The notes under the pieces were generated by a model, which saw only the letters and a list, made by a program, of their open reading frames with translations, was not told the origin of the DNA and did no database searches. Positions 51,781 to 62,203 of a stretch of DNA of 64,000 nt are shown here, one piece after another. This DNA is from Chitinimonas arctica (GTDB taxonomy: Bacteria > Pseudomonadota > Gammaproteobacteria > Burkholderiales > Chitinimonadaceae). The stretch spans positions 62,001 to 126,000 of the forward strand of contig NZ_CP041730.1 of assembly GCF_007431345.1 (NCBI RefSeq), in the 5' to 3' direction. Numbering within the stretch: the first letter of the stretch is position 1; each line of letters starts with the position of its first letter. The position numbers were made by a program, and so were the translations under genes.

Positions 51781-54700
51781 TTAGGGTCCCGCGATCCGCA
51801 GGGCTTCTTCGATATCCACCGCCACCACCCGGCTAACCCCTTGTTCCTGCATGGTTATGCCAACCAGCTGATCGGCCATTTCCATGGTTATCTTGTTATG
51901 GCTGATGTACAAGAACTGCGTACGTTCTGCCATACGTTTGACCATTTCACAGAAGCGCGCAGTATTGGCATCATCCAACGGCGCATCCACTTCATCCAAT
52001 AGGCAGAAGGGTGCCGGATTGAGGCGGAATAACGCAAATACCAGTGAGAGCGCCGTCAGGGCTTTTTCACCGCCGGACAGCAGATGGATGGTGGAATTTT
52101 TCTTGCCGGGCGGTTGCGCCATGATCTGGATGCCGGCATCCAGAATCTCGTCGCCGGTCAGTATCAGCTCGGCATGTCCTCCACCGAACAGCAGCGGAAA
52201 GAGTTCCTGCAGATTGCCGTTCACCGTGTCGAAGGTGGTCTGCAGCATGGCGCGGGTTTCGCGGTCGATTTTGCGGATGGCACTTTCCAGCGTTTCCATG
52301 GCTTCGATCAGGTCGGCGGCCTGGGTATCCAGGTAGAGCTTGCGCTCGCGGGCGGCATTCAGCTCGTCCAGGGCGGCCAGATTGACATTGCCCAGTGCAT
52401 TGATGGCTTGGCTCAGTTTGCCGATTTCGCTTACCAGCGTGTTGATCTTCAGGCCGTTGCCGATCAGCGGCAACAAGGCCGCCACATCGGCCTCCGCGTC
52501 CAGCAATTCCTGACTGAACCGTTCCAGCGCCAGGCGCGCTTCCTGTTCCTTGAGCCGCAAATCGCCGAGCTTGTCGCGTAGGGGGTCGAACCCCTGTTCG
52601 ATCAGCTGCTTTTCCAGCTCGCGCTCCTTGAGCGCGTTGGTGGCGGCATTGGCGGCATCGCGCAAGCCGGCCAAAATCCGTTCCTTCTCCGCCCGCTGGT
52701 TCACGGCTTCCTGGAAACCGATATCGAACTCGCCCTCGTCGATGCCTTCCAGATCGAAGCTGGCTTCGTCCAGACGCAGCTGCGCTTCCTCCAACTGGGT
52801 AGAGAGATCCTGATCGCGCCTGGCCAATTCGGCCAAGCGGGCTTCGGCCGACTGCCGGGCGAAGCCGCTCTCCTGTGCCTGGCGCTCGACCTGTCGCAGC
52901 CGGCCGCGCTGTATATCCAGCGCGGTTTCGGCCTCGGCCCGGGCCAACTTGCCGGTCTCCACCGCACGTTCCAGTTCCGGCAACTGACTGGCCGCCTGCT
53001 CGGCTTCCAGTTTGACATCCTCGCGTTCCAGCGCAAGTTCGCCGGCTTCTTCCGCCAACTCGGCGATTTCCTGCTGCAGAACGGCACGCCGCGACTGTGC
53101 CTGTTCGGCGGCCTGGCTAAGACGGGCCAGCTCCACTTGCCGTTCGCCCCGCTGCTGGCGCAGCACATCCAGCCGGGTACGGGCATGTTTGAGTTCGCCG
53201 TGCAGTTCACCCAACTTTTGTTCGGCGGCGTGCAGCGCCGTGGTTTCGGCCTCCAGGGCCGGGCCGAGTTGCGCCAATCGCTGGGCCAGCTCGGCCAGCT
53301 CGCGCTCGCGCTGCAGCACACCTGCCAGCGCATTGTCGGGGCGTGGAAGTGCATGGCATGGCGGCTGACGGCATGGCCGGATGGTGAAACGGCCAGCCCG
53401 CCCGGGGGCAAATTTGGCTGTGCCTGGGCCAGTTCGTCATCGCCGGCCACGCACCAGACCTGCGCCAGCCAGTCCCGCAGCGCGGGCGTCAGCATGGCAA
53501 GGTCGGAGCCGACACGGTCGGCCAGCGCGGGCAGACCGATATCGCGCGGCTCCCCGGTCGAGGCAGCTTGTCTGACGGCGCCAACCCAGCTCAGCCGGGC
53601 CGGCGCTGCTTCGGTAAAGGGGGCACCCTCCCCCACCACGGCATTCATGCGCTCGCGCAACACCGCCTCGACCGCAACCTCCCAGCCGGGATCGATACGC
53701 AGATGCCGGAATACCCGCGGCGCATCCTGCAGTCCCTGCCTGGCCAACCAGCCAGTGAGATCCTTGTCCGCGCTGGCTTGCGCCTGCAGCTTGGCGAGGG
53801 CGTCATGGCGGGCGCTGGTTTCGGCGCGCTCGGTGCGGAGCATTTCCACCTCGCGGCGATGCCGGCCGCGCGCGTCCTCCGCCTGGTGCAAGGTAAGGTC
53901 CAATTCGCCCAGCCGGCCTTGCGCCTCTTCCAGACTCAAGCTCAGTTCTTCCAGGACCAAGCGCTTGTCGTCGAGCAGATCGGTATCGGGCATGGGCAGA
54001 TTGCGCTGCTCCGTCTCCAATCGCTCGCGTCGCTGTTGCAACTGCGCCAGGCTGCGATCGAGGTGCTGCAACTGCTGTTCGGCGAGTTGCTTGCCCTGCC
54101 TGGCGTGCGAAAACGCCAGCTGCGCTTCGCCCAGCGTGGCTTCGTGGCGCTTCTGTGCTTCTTCGAGCCTGGGCAGGGCATCCTGCTCGGACAGCAAGTC
54201 CAGCTGGATATCTTCCTGCGCCATGACCGCTTCATCGCGCTTGTTCTGCCACTCGTCCCGTTCGGTCAGCAGCGCTTGGCCTTGCCGGCCCAGCTCGTCC
54301 AGCCGCTGGCGTGCATGCGCCTGCTGTTGGCCGAGGCGCTGTCGGGTTTCCCGCAGGTGCAGCAGTTTTTGCTCCATGCGCGCCACGCCGGCACTGGCTT
54401 CGGCCAACATGGTCTGCGCCTCGCTCACCCTATCGGTGGCGTCGTAATGCGCTTCCCGCAGCATTTCGATGGCAGCTTCGGTTTCGCGCAAGCGGCTGGT
54501 CTGCGATTCGAGGCCGGTCTGTGCCGCCGCGATATCGCCGCGGCATTGCGCTTCATCGCGCTCCGCATCCAGCTTGCGTTGCAAGGCCAGCAGATTCTGC
54601 TTTTCGGTCAGCTGGGACTTGTACTCATTGAAACGCGACGCGATGCCGGCCTGGGTTTCCAACTTCTCGAGCTGGCCGGTCAATTCCAGGCGGATATCGT

Positions 54701-55283
54701 CTACCCGCGCAAGATTCTCGCGCGTGTCGCCGATGCGGCTTTCGGTCTCCTTGCGGCGCTCCTTGTACTTGGAGATGCCGGCGGCCTCCTCCAGAAAGGC
54801 ACGCAGCTCCTCCGGCCGGGCATCGATGATGCGCGAGATCATGCCCTGCTCGATCACCGCATAGCCCCGCGTACCGACACCGGTGCCGAGAAAAAGGTCG
54901 GCGATGTCCTTGCGTCTGCATTGCAGGTTATTAATGTGGTAGGACGACTCGCCCGTACGCGTCAGCACGCGCTTGATGGCAATCTCGGCGTATTGTGACC
55001 AGGCGCCGGCGGCGCGTCCTTCGGCATTGTCGAAAACCAGTTCCACCGACGCCCGGCTGACCGGCTTGCGGCCACTGGAACCGTTGAAGATCACATCCTG
55101 CATCGATTCGCCGCGCAGTTGCTTGGCCGACGACTCACCCAGCACCCAGCGCACCGCATCGATCACATTGGATTTGCCGCAGCCGTTGGGGCCGACCACC
55201 GCGACCAGTTGGCCGGGAACGGGGATAACGGTGGGATCGACGAAGCTCTTGAAACCGGCAAGTTTGACGTGGGTAAGGCGCAC
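51781..55283 (-). CDS. smc: Chromosome segregation protein SMC, one apparent frameshift
   Basis: About 1,168 residues when joined. The N-terminal head has Walker A GPNGCGKSNVIDAV; two long coiled coils flank a hinge; the C-terminal head has LLSGGEKALTALSL and LLDEVDAPLDDAN. It compacts and segregates the chromosome. The N- and C-terminal halves lie in frames that differ by one base; adding a C in the run at 53338-53341 restores the join. This is most likely an assembly error because SMC is conserved and the rest is intact. Confidence 0.92.
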
Positions 55284-55354
55284 GGCGGCATTCTAAGGGA
55301 TGGCGAAGGTCGGCGGATTGTAAACGATGTGAATGAATTATCATGGGCAAGACC

Positions 55355-55963
55355 ATGCACACACTTCTCCTGCGTCTACTGCTACTGGCCACCCTCCTTC
55401 TGACCGCTTGCGGCGGAAAGCCGAAGATGGAGCGGCTGCCCGCCGAAGCCGGCGTGCTGGCCTTTGGGGATAGCCTGACTTACGGTACGGGTGCACCGGC
55501 GGAAAGCAGCTATCCGGCAATCTTGCAGGATCTGATCAAGCACAGGGTGGACAATGCCGGCGTTCCCGGCGATACCACGGCCGATGGCCTGGCCCGCCTG
55601 GAAAGCGCGCTGGACGAAGCCAAGCCTGCCCTCTTGATACTTTGCCTGGGCGGCAACGACTTTCTCAAACATCGGCCGGAAAGTGAAACGCGGGCGAATT
55701 TGCAGGCCATGCTGGAATTGGCCCAATCCCGCAAGTTGCCGGTGTTGCTGGTGGCCACGCCCAAGCCCGGTTATGGCCTGAACGTCCCGCCGCTGTATGA
55801 GCAGTTGGCAGAACAATACGGCGTCCCGCTGGAAGACGAGGCCTTGCTGGAAATCCTGGGCAGCAAGGCAATGAAGAGCGATCTGGTCCATCCCAATACC
55901 GCCGGTTACCAGGCCCTGGCCGAAGCGATCGCCGCCCGCCTGCGGGAGCTGGGCGCGCTCTGA
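55355..55963 (+). CDS. Lipoprotein GDSL/TesA-type esterase
   Basis: About 202 residues with lipobox LTAC19GGKP, so probably anchored in the membrane facing the periplasm. The SGNH hydrolase blocks are complete: FGDSLTYG with Ser40, GVPGDTTADG, LGGND and the final DLVHPN. TesA-type enzymes hydrolyse thioesters or aryl esters. It starts about 70 bases from the divergent smc gene. Confidence 0.88.
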   Translation: MHTLLLRLLLLATLLLTACGGKPKMERLPAEAGVLAFGDSLTYGTGAPAESSYPAILQDLIKHRVDNAGVPGDTTADGLARLESALDEAKPALLILCLGGNDFLKHRPESETRANLQAMLELAQSRKLPVLLVATPKPGYGLNVPPLYEQLAEQYGVPLEDEALLEILGSKAMKSDLVHPNTAGYQALAEAIAARLRELGAL

Positions 55964-56162
55964 ACAGGCGCTGCAAACACGCGGAAGCGACTGTTCGCGT
56001 TGCCTGCACGCGCCTATCGGTAAAATACCAAGCGTCAAAATGCAACAATCTTTCTAAATAAGTCAAAGCTGCGAATATAGATTCGGAGTAATTTCCTTTT
56101 TGGATTATTGGATTTAAATTAAATACCCAATTTAATCTTTTATTTTTTGAAGAGGACTTTCT

Positions 56163-58355
56163 ATGCGCTGCTTTGTTCAGCCAGGTTGGGTAGCATATAT
56201 ATCCGCCTCCCTGCTATTCCTATCGCAAGCGAGTTTCGCGAGTAATCTTGTCGATACCGATAAACTCTCCCCGCAAACACGCGCCATTCCTTTTATGCGC
56301 AAGGCGGTCGAAATCGGTAGTGCCAGCAATAGCTTCGAACTCAAGCCTTCCACCACCGTCGTGTACCTGGATCCCGCTGAACAAGCCATTGCCCAGGTGC
56401 TGGTGGAGGATATTCGCAGCAAGACCGGCTTGACGCTCGCCACCGCCCAACGCGCCGACTGCCCGTCCGACGCAATCTGTCTGATCGTGCAATCACGCAC
56501 CGGACCGCCGCCTACCGGCATCAATGTCGACGGCTACCTGCTGAATATCGACAACGGCGTAAAGATCCAGGCGCCGCACGCCAATGGCGCATTTAACGCT
56601 ACACGGACCTTGCTGCAGCTATTGCAGGACCAAAACGGCCATTTCAAGGCGCCATCGATGCAAATCCGCGATTGGCCCACCGTGCGGGAGCGTATTCTTA
56701 CGCTGGATGTGGCCCGGCAGTTCTATCCGCTGGAGGATCTAAAGAATTTGATACGCCAGATGGCGTATTACAAAATGAACTATTTCCACATCCATTTCAC
56801 CGATGCGCAGGCTTTTCGCCTGAATAGTCCGCGCTACCCCGGCCTCGCGCCCAGTGTGGAAAGCTACAGCAGGGATGACATAAAGGAACTGGAAGCATTC
56901 GCCCGGAAATATCATGTTTCCATCATCCCGGAAATCGACCTGCCCGGGCACGCCACCGCGCTCGGCAACTACTACGCACGCAGCTATGGCGCCCAGGGCA
57001 AGACGATCAATTTCACCTGCCCCAGCATGGCAAGCTACACCATAGGCGGGGTGATCTACCCACGCTGGACGATAGACGTGACCAAGCCGGAAGCCGTCGC
57101 GTTCGTAAAGCAGGTGGTGGGCGAGTTCGCGCCTTGGTTCGAGGGCAAGTACTTCCATATCGGCGGCGACGAATACCCCAATCAGCAACTGATGAGCCAG
57201 TGCGGACAATTGGTGAATGCCTGCCTTGATCCGCAGGGCCGCATCCGGCCTGCCTGCCAGGGCCGGCCCGACCAGCCGGCGATGGTCCCCGGCGGACTCT
57301 TCGTGGATTTTATGAATGACATGAATCGGTTCGTGCGCGGGCTAGGCAAGACCACCCGCATCTGGACAGGGTGGGACGCAGTCTCGCTGAATGCCAAATA
57401 CTCCATGTCGCCACGGGATCCCGATCGCGACATCGTGATCGATTCCTGGCTGCTCAACGATCCACAACTATTGGTGAACAAAGGTTTTCATGTGGCCAAC
57501 CATGCCTATACGATGACCTATCTCACGCCCGGCTTTGCCCAGGAGGAGTGGGATTTCCCGCCGCCGGAGAATTATCTGCTGAATAGCTGGCAACCCAACG
57601 TCTTTTCCCGGACCGACAACCACAAGCTCGATCCCGATGAGGAGAAGTTCCTCGGTGCTTCCTTCAATATCTGGAACGACGGCATGACGGACAAGCCGAC
57701 CGACTATGTCCTGACGCTGGCCGCCAGGCCTCTGGCCTTGATCGCCAACGCCGCCTGGACGGGGGGTAAGACCCAATCCATGGGGCTGGACCAGTTTGTC
57801 GCGATCATGGAAAAAACCGGGCCGGCTCCGGCAAGCATTACGCAACGCCCGCCACAGGTGACGACATGGCAAGCGCCGGTCGGATTCAATGGCTATGCGC
57901 CGCTGGGCCAGTCCGTCAGCGATATTCCGGTGCCGTGGAGCGCCACTTTCTGTATCAAGCGCAACCAGGGCGCCAATGACGCGACACAGTTCCTGCTCAA
58001 CTCCAGCCTGACTTCGCTGAATATCTTCCGGGATGGCGAGCGGCAGGTCTTTGGCATGACCACCGGGACAGCCAACGGATCCACGCCGGATACCCCCGTC
58101 GGCAGGTTTTCCTTCCCTTACGATGTAGCGGATGGCTGGCAAGCGGTCACCTTGATAGGAACGCCCTCCGGTACGTCGCTGTGGGACAGCCACGGCAAGA
58201 TCCAGGCGAGCAATCTCAACGTGATGTCTTTGCCCGTGGCGCAAATCGGCAAGCCCACCCATCCGCTTCAGCACGGTATTCGCTACCTCCGCTGGGTCAA
58301 TCGTGCCCTTTCCCCGGCAGGCATTGCCGAGGCAAGCCTGCCCTGCGGACAGTGA
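56163..58355 (+). CDS. Secreted beta-N-acetylhexosaminidase, GH20
   Basis: A 730-residue enzyme with a signal peptide (about 1-27). Residues 65-150 form the GH20 N-terminal domain; the catalytic barrel has HIHFTDAQAF and the catalytic pair D336-E337 in HIGGDEYP. It removes terminal GlcNAc, fitting chitin breakdown. About 120 residues beyond the barrel form an extra C-terminal region. AGGAC precedes the ATG within an AT-rich leader. Confidence 0.93.
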   Translation: MRCFVQPGWVAYISASLLFLSQASFASNLVDTDKLSPQTRAIPFMRKAVEIGSASNSFELKPSTTVVYLDPAEQAIAQVLVEDIRSKTGLTLATAQRADCPSDAICLIVQSRTGPPPTGINVDGYLLNIDNGVKIQAPHANGAFNATRTLLQLLQDQNGHFKAPSMQIRDWPTVRERILTLDVARQFYPLEDLKNLIRQMAYYKMNYFHIHFTDAQAFRLNSPRYPGLAPSVESYSRDDIKELEAFARKYHVSIIPEIDLPGHATALGNYYARSYGAQGKTINFTCPSMASYTIGGVIYPRWTIDVTKPEAVAFVKQVVGEFAPWFEGKYFHIGGDEYPNQQLMSQCGQLVNACLDPQGRIRPACQGRPDQPAMVPGGLFVDFMNDMNRFVRGLGKTTRIWTGWDAVSLNAKYSMSPRDPDRDIVIDSWLLNDPQLLVNKGFHVANHAYTMTYLTPGFAQEEWDFPPPENYLLNSWQPNVFSRTDNHKLDPDEEKFLGASFNIWNDGMTDKPTDYVLTLAARPLALIANAAWTGGKTQSMGLDQFVAIMEKTGPAPASITQRPPQVTTWQAPVGFNGYAPLGQSVSDIPVPWSATFCIKRNQGANDATQFLLNSSLTSLNIFRDGERQVFGMTTGTANGSTPDTPVGRFSFPYDVADGWQAVTLIGTPSGTSLWDSHGKIQASNLNVMSLPVAQIGKPTHPLQHGIRYLRWVNRALSPAGIAEASLPCGQ

Positions 58356-58367
58356 GACCCTGTGCGC

Positions 58368-59267
58368 CTATTTACGTAGAAACGCCACTGCTTCGCGCAC
58401 CACCGCCGCATCCCGCAAGATGCGGCGGTGACCCAACCCTTCCGTCAGCAGCAGCCGGGCGCCCTGCCAGGCTTCGGCCAGCTTCGCTCCCGTGCTGCTC
58501 GGTACTTCCCTGTCGTTACGGTCATGCAGGATCAAAGCGGGCAGGTCCAGCCGTCCGGCCAGGCTGATCGCATTGAGCTCCTGCCAGAGAATGCCGAAGC
58601 GGGTTTCCATGCGCTGCTGCACCCCGGCCAGTACTGCCTTGTCCAGATTCAGGAGCCGTCCAATATAGCGGGCATACGCAGCCACATCGGCACTGGGGGA
58701 AATCAATACGACCTTTTCCACCGCCAGCTTGTGGCTGGCCAAGGCGTAAACGGTCGCGGCGCCACCCAGTGAATGGGCCAGGACCGCCGTCACAGGGCCT
58801 TCGTTGCGAATCACCCGCGTCAGGGCATGGGCAAAGTGCAGTACGGAAGCCTGATTTCCGTGGCTGGCGCCATGGCCTGGCGCATCGATTCCCACCACCT
58901 GGTAGCCGGCAGCCGTGAGCGGGGCAATGAATTCATGGAATTGGGTTGCCCGGCCTCCCCAGCCGTGCAGCATCACGACCTTGCCGTGGCGGGCTTCGCC
59001 CCAGCGATAGATGCGCATGGGCTTGCCATCCCATTCCGAAATGGGCAAACCGGCAGTGTATAGCTCGCTCCGTTCCGCCCTGTCCCGCCAGGCTTGCTCG
59101 ACTCTGGGCCAGTCGTGGCGCGGCGGGCGCAGGAATAGCCGTTCCGCCCATGCCGCAGCCAAACCCGGAGCAAAGCTCGCCAGCGTGCCCAAACAGGCGC
59201 GTAGCGACGTCAGCGCCACTATATTACGAACGTTCGTGCTTTTAACGGTCAAAACTGGGCTGTTCAT
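58368..59267 (-). CDS. Alpha/beta hydrolase
   Basis: A 299-residue enzyme. Nucleophile Ser166 in AHSLGG, the oxyanion region HGWGG at 101-105, acid in HDRNDREVP and histidine in GLGHRRIL form the triad. Residues 15-40 are hydrophobic. GGGAG precedes the ATG. A 12-bp palindrome at 59226-59237 lies within its first codons and matches one at the adjacent tetR, so the TetR regulator probably controls it. Substrate unknown. Confidence 0.85.
   Translation of the reverse strand: MNSPVLTVKSTNVRNIVALTSLRACLGTLASFAPGLAAAWAERLFLRPPRHDWPRVEQAWRDRAERSELYTAGLPISEWDGKPMRIYRWGEARHGKVVMLHGWGGRATQFHEFIAPLTAAGYQVVGIDAPGHGASHGNQASVLHFAHALTRVIRNEGPVTAVLAHSLGGAATVYALASHKLAVEKVVLISPSADVAAYARYIGRLLNLDKAVLAGVQQRMETRFGILWQELNAISLAGRLDLPALILHDRNDREVPSSTGAKLAEAWQGARLLLTEGLGHRRILRDAAVVREAVAFLRK
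59226..59237. promoter_or_regulatory. Palindrome matching the tetR operator, in the hydrolase 5' end
   Basis: ACGAACGTTCGT is a perfect 12-bp palindrome. It shares 11 of 12 bases with a site upstream of tetR. If it is the operator of the hydrolase, either transcription is blocked just inside the gene or the true start is downstream (GTG at 59219). Confidence 0.55.
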
Positions 59268-59286
59268 GTTGCTCTCCCGCTAAGTG

Positions 59287-59907
59287 TCATGGATGGGTAG
59301 GGTTACGCCGTGGAGGGGCGCTGATCAAACGCTCCAATCCGGCCTGGGCGGCCCGAAAGTAGCGATCGTCATTCAAAAGGCGAGCGTGGTGATGGGTAGA
59401 CAGAATCAATCCGAACAGCTCGAAGGCGAATTGCTCGGTATCGGTATCGGCAGGCAGTTCGGTAGCCTCGATTGCATAAGACACCGTGCGTTGCAGCCCT
59501 TCCAGCCAGCCTAGCTGTTGCTTGGCAAGGTAGTCGCGCACCAGCCCCGGCCGGTCGTCAAACTCGCTGGCAGCCGCCAGCATCAAACAGCCACCCGGTT
59601 GCGGGCGGGCGGCCGACCAGCTTAGCCAGCGTGAAAACAATTCGCGCAGGCGGGCCAAGCCACGGGGCGTCTGGAAAGCCACCCTTGAAACGGACTCGTC
59701 AAAACGGCCTTGCGCAGCGCGCAATACCGCCAATTGCAGTTCTTCCTTCGAGCCAAAGTGGGCGAATACACCGCTTTTGGACATCTGCGCCCGCTCGGCC
59801 AGTTCGCCTATCGTCAGTGCCGCCAGGCCAAACTCGCGCGCCAATGCGATTCCGGCATCGAGAATGGCTTCACGGGTGGCTTCGCCCTTGCTGAGGGTAC
59901 GGGACAT
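59287..59907 (-). CDS. TetR-family transcriptional regulator
   Basis: About 206 residues. The N-terminal helix-turn-helix (TIGELAERAQMSKSGVFAHFGSKEELQ) is typical TetR; the C-terminal ligand domain contains FFGLILSTHHH-like FELFGLILSTHHH. It precedes the hydrolase gene on the same strand, separated by 19 bases, likely one transcription unit in which it represses itself and the hydrolase. ATG at 59919 is an alternative start. Confidence 0.88.
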   Translation of the reverse strand: MSRTLSKGEATREAILDAGIALAREFGLAALTIGELAERAQMSKSGVFAHFGSKEELQLAVLRAAQGRFDESVSRVAFQTPRGLARLRELFSRWLSWSAARPQPGGCLMLAAASEFDDRPGLVRDYLAKQQLGWLEGLQRTVSYAIEATELPADTDTEQFAFELFGLILSTHHHARLLNDDRYFRAAQAGLERLISAPPRRNPTHP

Positions 59908-59944
59908 GGCAATCGGCATGGCAGGATAATGGCCACTTTATAGC

Positions 59945-59956
59945 ACGACCGTTCGT
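59945..59956. promoter_or_regulatory. Near-palindrome upstream of tetR
   Basis: ACGACCGTTCGT lies about 38 bases upstream of the tetR start and differs from the hydrolase site by one base. It is the probable autoregulatory TetR operator. Confidence 0.55.
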
Positions 59957-60100
59957 TTTATTTCAAGCAAAATCGCGACAAATTAGTCAATAAGCCGCGG
60001 CATATAGGCTTTACTTGGCATAAAGCCCCGTGGATGGCTTATATCAATGGTAGTGCTGTCCGCCTGTCGGGAAGGGTGGACGGGTTTCCGGAGGTACTAT

Positions 60101-62196
60101 ATGGCGCGAAGTTTCTTGCCCAGACCATTCGCATCTCTCACCCAGCTGTCGCTTGCGCTCGGCTTTGTCGGTCTGTCCCAGGCCGGTTCGCTCGACGAAC
60201 TTCAATTGCAATCCGGACTAGGACAATTTCTCGAGGCGCGCGTCAGGATCGGCGCGAATAGCGGGGAATCGATCGCTGCGGATTGCCTCTCCGCCAGCCT
60301 ACGCGATAGCGAAGGAGCCAACGCGCGGCGCTTGTACATCGAATTTACCCCTGACCGCAGCGGCGGCTGGGCCAGGTTGGCCGGCGACGCAATCCTGAAT
60401 GAACCGGTGCTGACCTTGTCGGTACGCCTGCATTGTGTCGATGGCTCCGATATCAAGCGCGATTACACGCTGCTGCTGGACCCCCCGATCAACACAGTCA
60501 GAACGCCAGCGGCCACGCTCCCTCAGGCAGATAGAACGGCCCGCCAGCTATCGCCGGAAGCCGGCGACATAGCGGGTGAAACCGTGAGCAGCCAGGCGGG
60601 AGACAGCCTGTACGGCATGGCCAGGGAGCGCTTTCCCGATCGCCCGGATGCGCGCCGTCAATTTATCGCGGGCATGCGCGCGCTGAATCCCGACTTGCCG
60701 GCCGATGGCGAGGCCCGCCTGCCGCCGGCAACCACCTTGTCCTTGCCGCTTGCCCAGCCGGCGCCATCCGACGGCCTGAACGGGCGCGGCCGGAGTTGGA
60801 CCGTGCAGCCCGGCGAATCATTCTATGCCATCGTCCGCCGTCTCTATCCAGACCAGCCCGCCGAAAAAAAAGCCCTGGTGATAGCGATGCGCAAGCTCAA
60901 TCCACAGTTGCCGCGCAATGGTGAAAAACCGCTGCCGCCCGGCATGCAATTGCAGCTGCCCGAGAAGCTTACCGCTGTACCCACCATGCCCAGCGCGCAA
61001 GCCGCCACCTCGGCCGGCAAGGCCATTGCCCCGGTCACCGACCGTTTGCAGATTTCCGCCGAACCGGCGGCCAAGGGTACGCCGGCCAATCCGCAAGATG
61101 CGATACACGAGCGCGAACGGCTGCTGCTGGACCAGGCAGCCGAGCAATTGGCCATGCTGCACGAAGCGCGGAATCGCATCGAGAAGCTGGATAAGCGGCT
61201 GAATTGGCTGGTCGAGCAACTGGGCAGGCGTGACGCGGAACGCAGCCAGGCCTTGAAGCCGACCACGGACTGGGGCGGACTGGCGGTCGGCGCAACGGCC
61301 GGCGCCGGGCTGGCGGCGCTACTGGCGCTTCTACTGCACGGCAATAGCAGCCGTCGCCGCAATCAGGCCAATAGCGCCGGCGCCAAGCTGGCCGCTTCGC
61401 TGGGCGAGGACAGGGAAACCCAGCTGTGGAAGGGCTTGGAACCCAAGGAAACGGCGCCACCGCCTAGCCGGCCTATTCCCCCGCCGCGTTACGATTCCCC
61501 GGTGCAGGAGCCGCAGGCATCGGATATGGATGTGTTCATTCTGAATAGCGCCGCCAGCGAGGCGGCGGTGTTGGCGGCGAATGGTCAGTACGACCGCGCC
61601 ATCATCATGCTGCAGGACGAAATCGAAGCTTATCCGACCAGCCTGGTGAACTGGATGCAGCTACTGGAATTGCTATACGGCAATCGCGATGTCGATCGCT
61701 ATATCGAAGTAGCCAGCCGATTCAAAACAAGCTTTGCCAGCGAAGCCTTATGGAACAAGGTCCGGCGCATGGGCATCGAGCTGGCGCCGAATGAAGCCCT
61801 GTTCAAGCAGGAACAGTCCGCTTCAATCCGGGAATCGGAAAACGAGCCGGAACATAGCCTCAATGACATCCTGGATGCCGGCATAGCCCGCCGGCCCCCA
61901 TCCCGGAGGAACCGATCAAAATGGCGCCGCTGGTCTTCGAGCTGGAGCGATCGCATACCGCCATCGGCGAACCGCAGGTCCTGGACATCATCGAGGTTCC
62001 CCCGATACGGGAGCCAGGCGCGGGCAAGTCTCCCAGCGGCAAGCCGCTCGGCAATCTCGAACGCGCTCGCCAGCTGATCGCCACCGGAGAACGCGAAGCG
62101 GGCGCCACCTTGTTGGAACATATCCTGATGCAAGGCAGCCAGGAAGAAAAACTGGCGGCTGCCGATATGCTGGTCAGGCTGACTTCACCATCATAG
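60101..62196 (+). CDS. fimV: FimV-like inner-membrane protein, one apparent frameshift
   Basis: About 700 residues when joined. Order: signal/TM N-terminus; FimV N-terminal domain (LDELQLQSGLGQFLEARV); two LysM-like parts (VSSQAGDSLYGMARERF, WTVQPGESFYAIVRRLYP); a coiled coil; a membrane helix near AGAGLAALLALLLHG; then TPR-like repeats ending ARQLIATGEREAGATLLEHIL. FimV supports type IV pili and polar organisation. The last 100 residues are in another frame; a missing base in C-runs at 61887-61899 would explain it. Confidence 0.85.
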
Positions 62197-62203
62197 CGCC
62201 GCG

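Noticed and set aside
53137..54998. Two long plus-strand frames opposite smc
   Set aside because: Serine- and arginine-rich or leucine-rich antisense frames of the SMC coiled coil with no motif.
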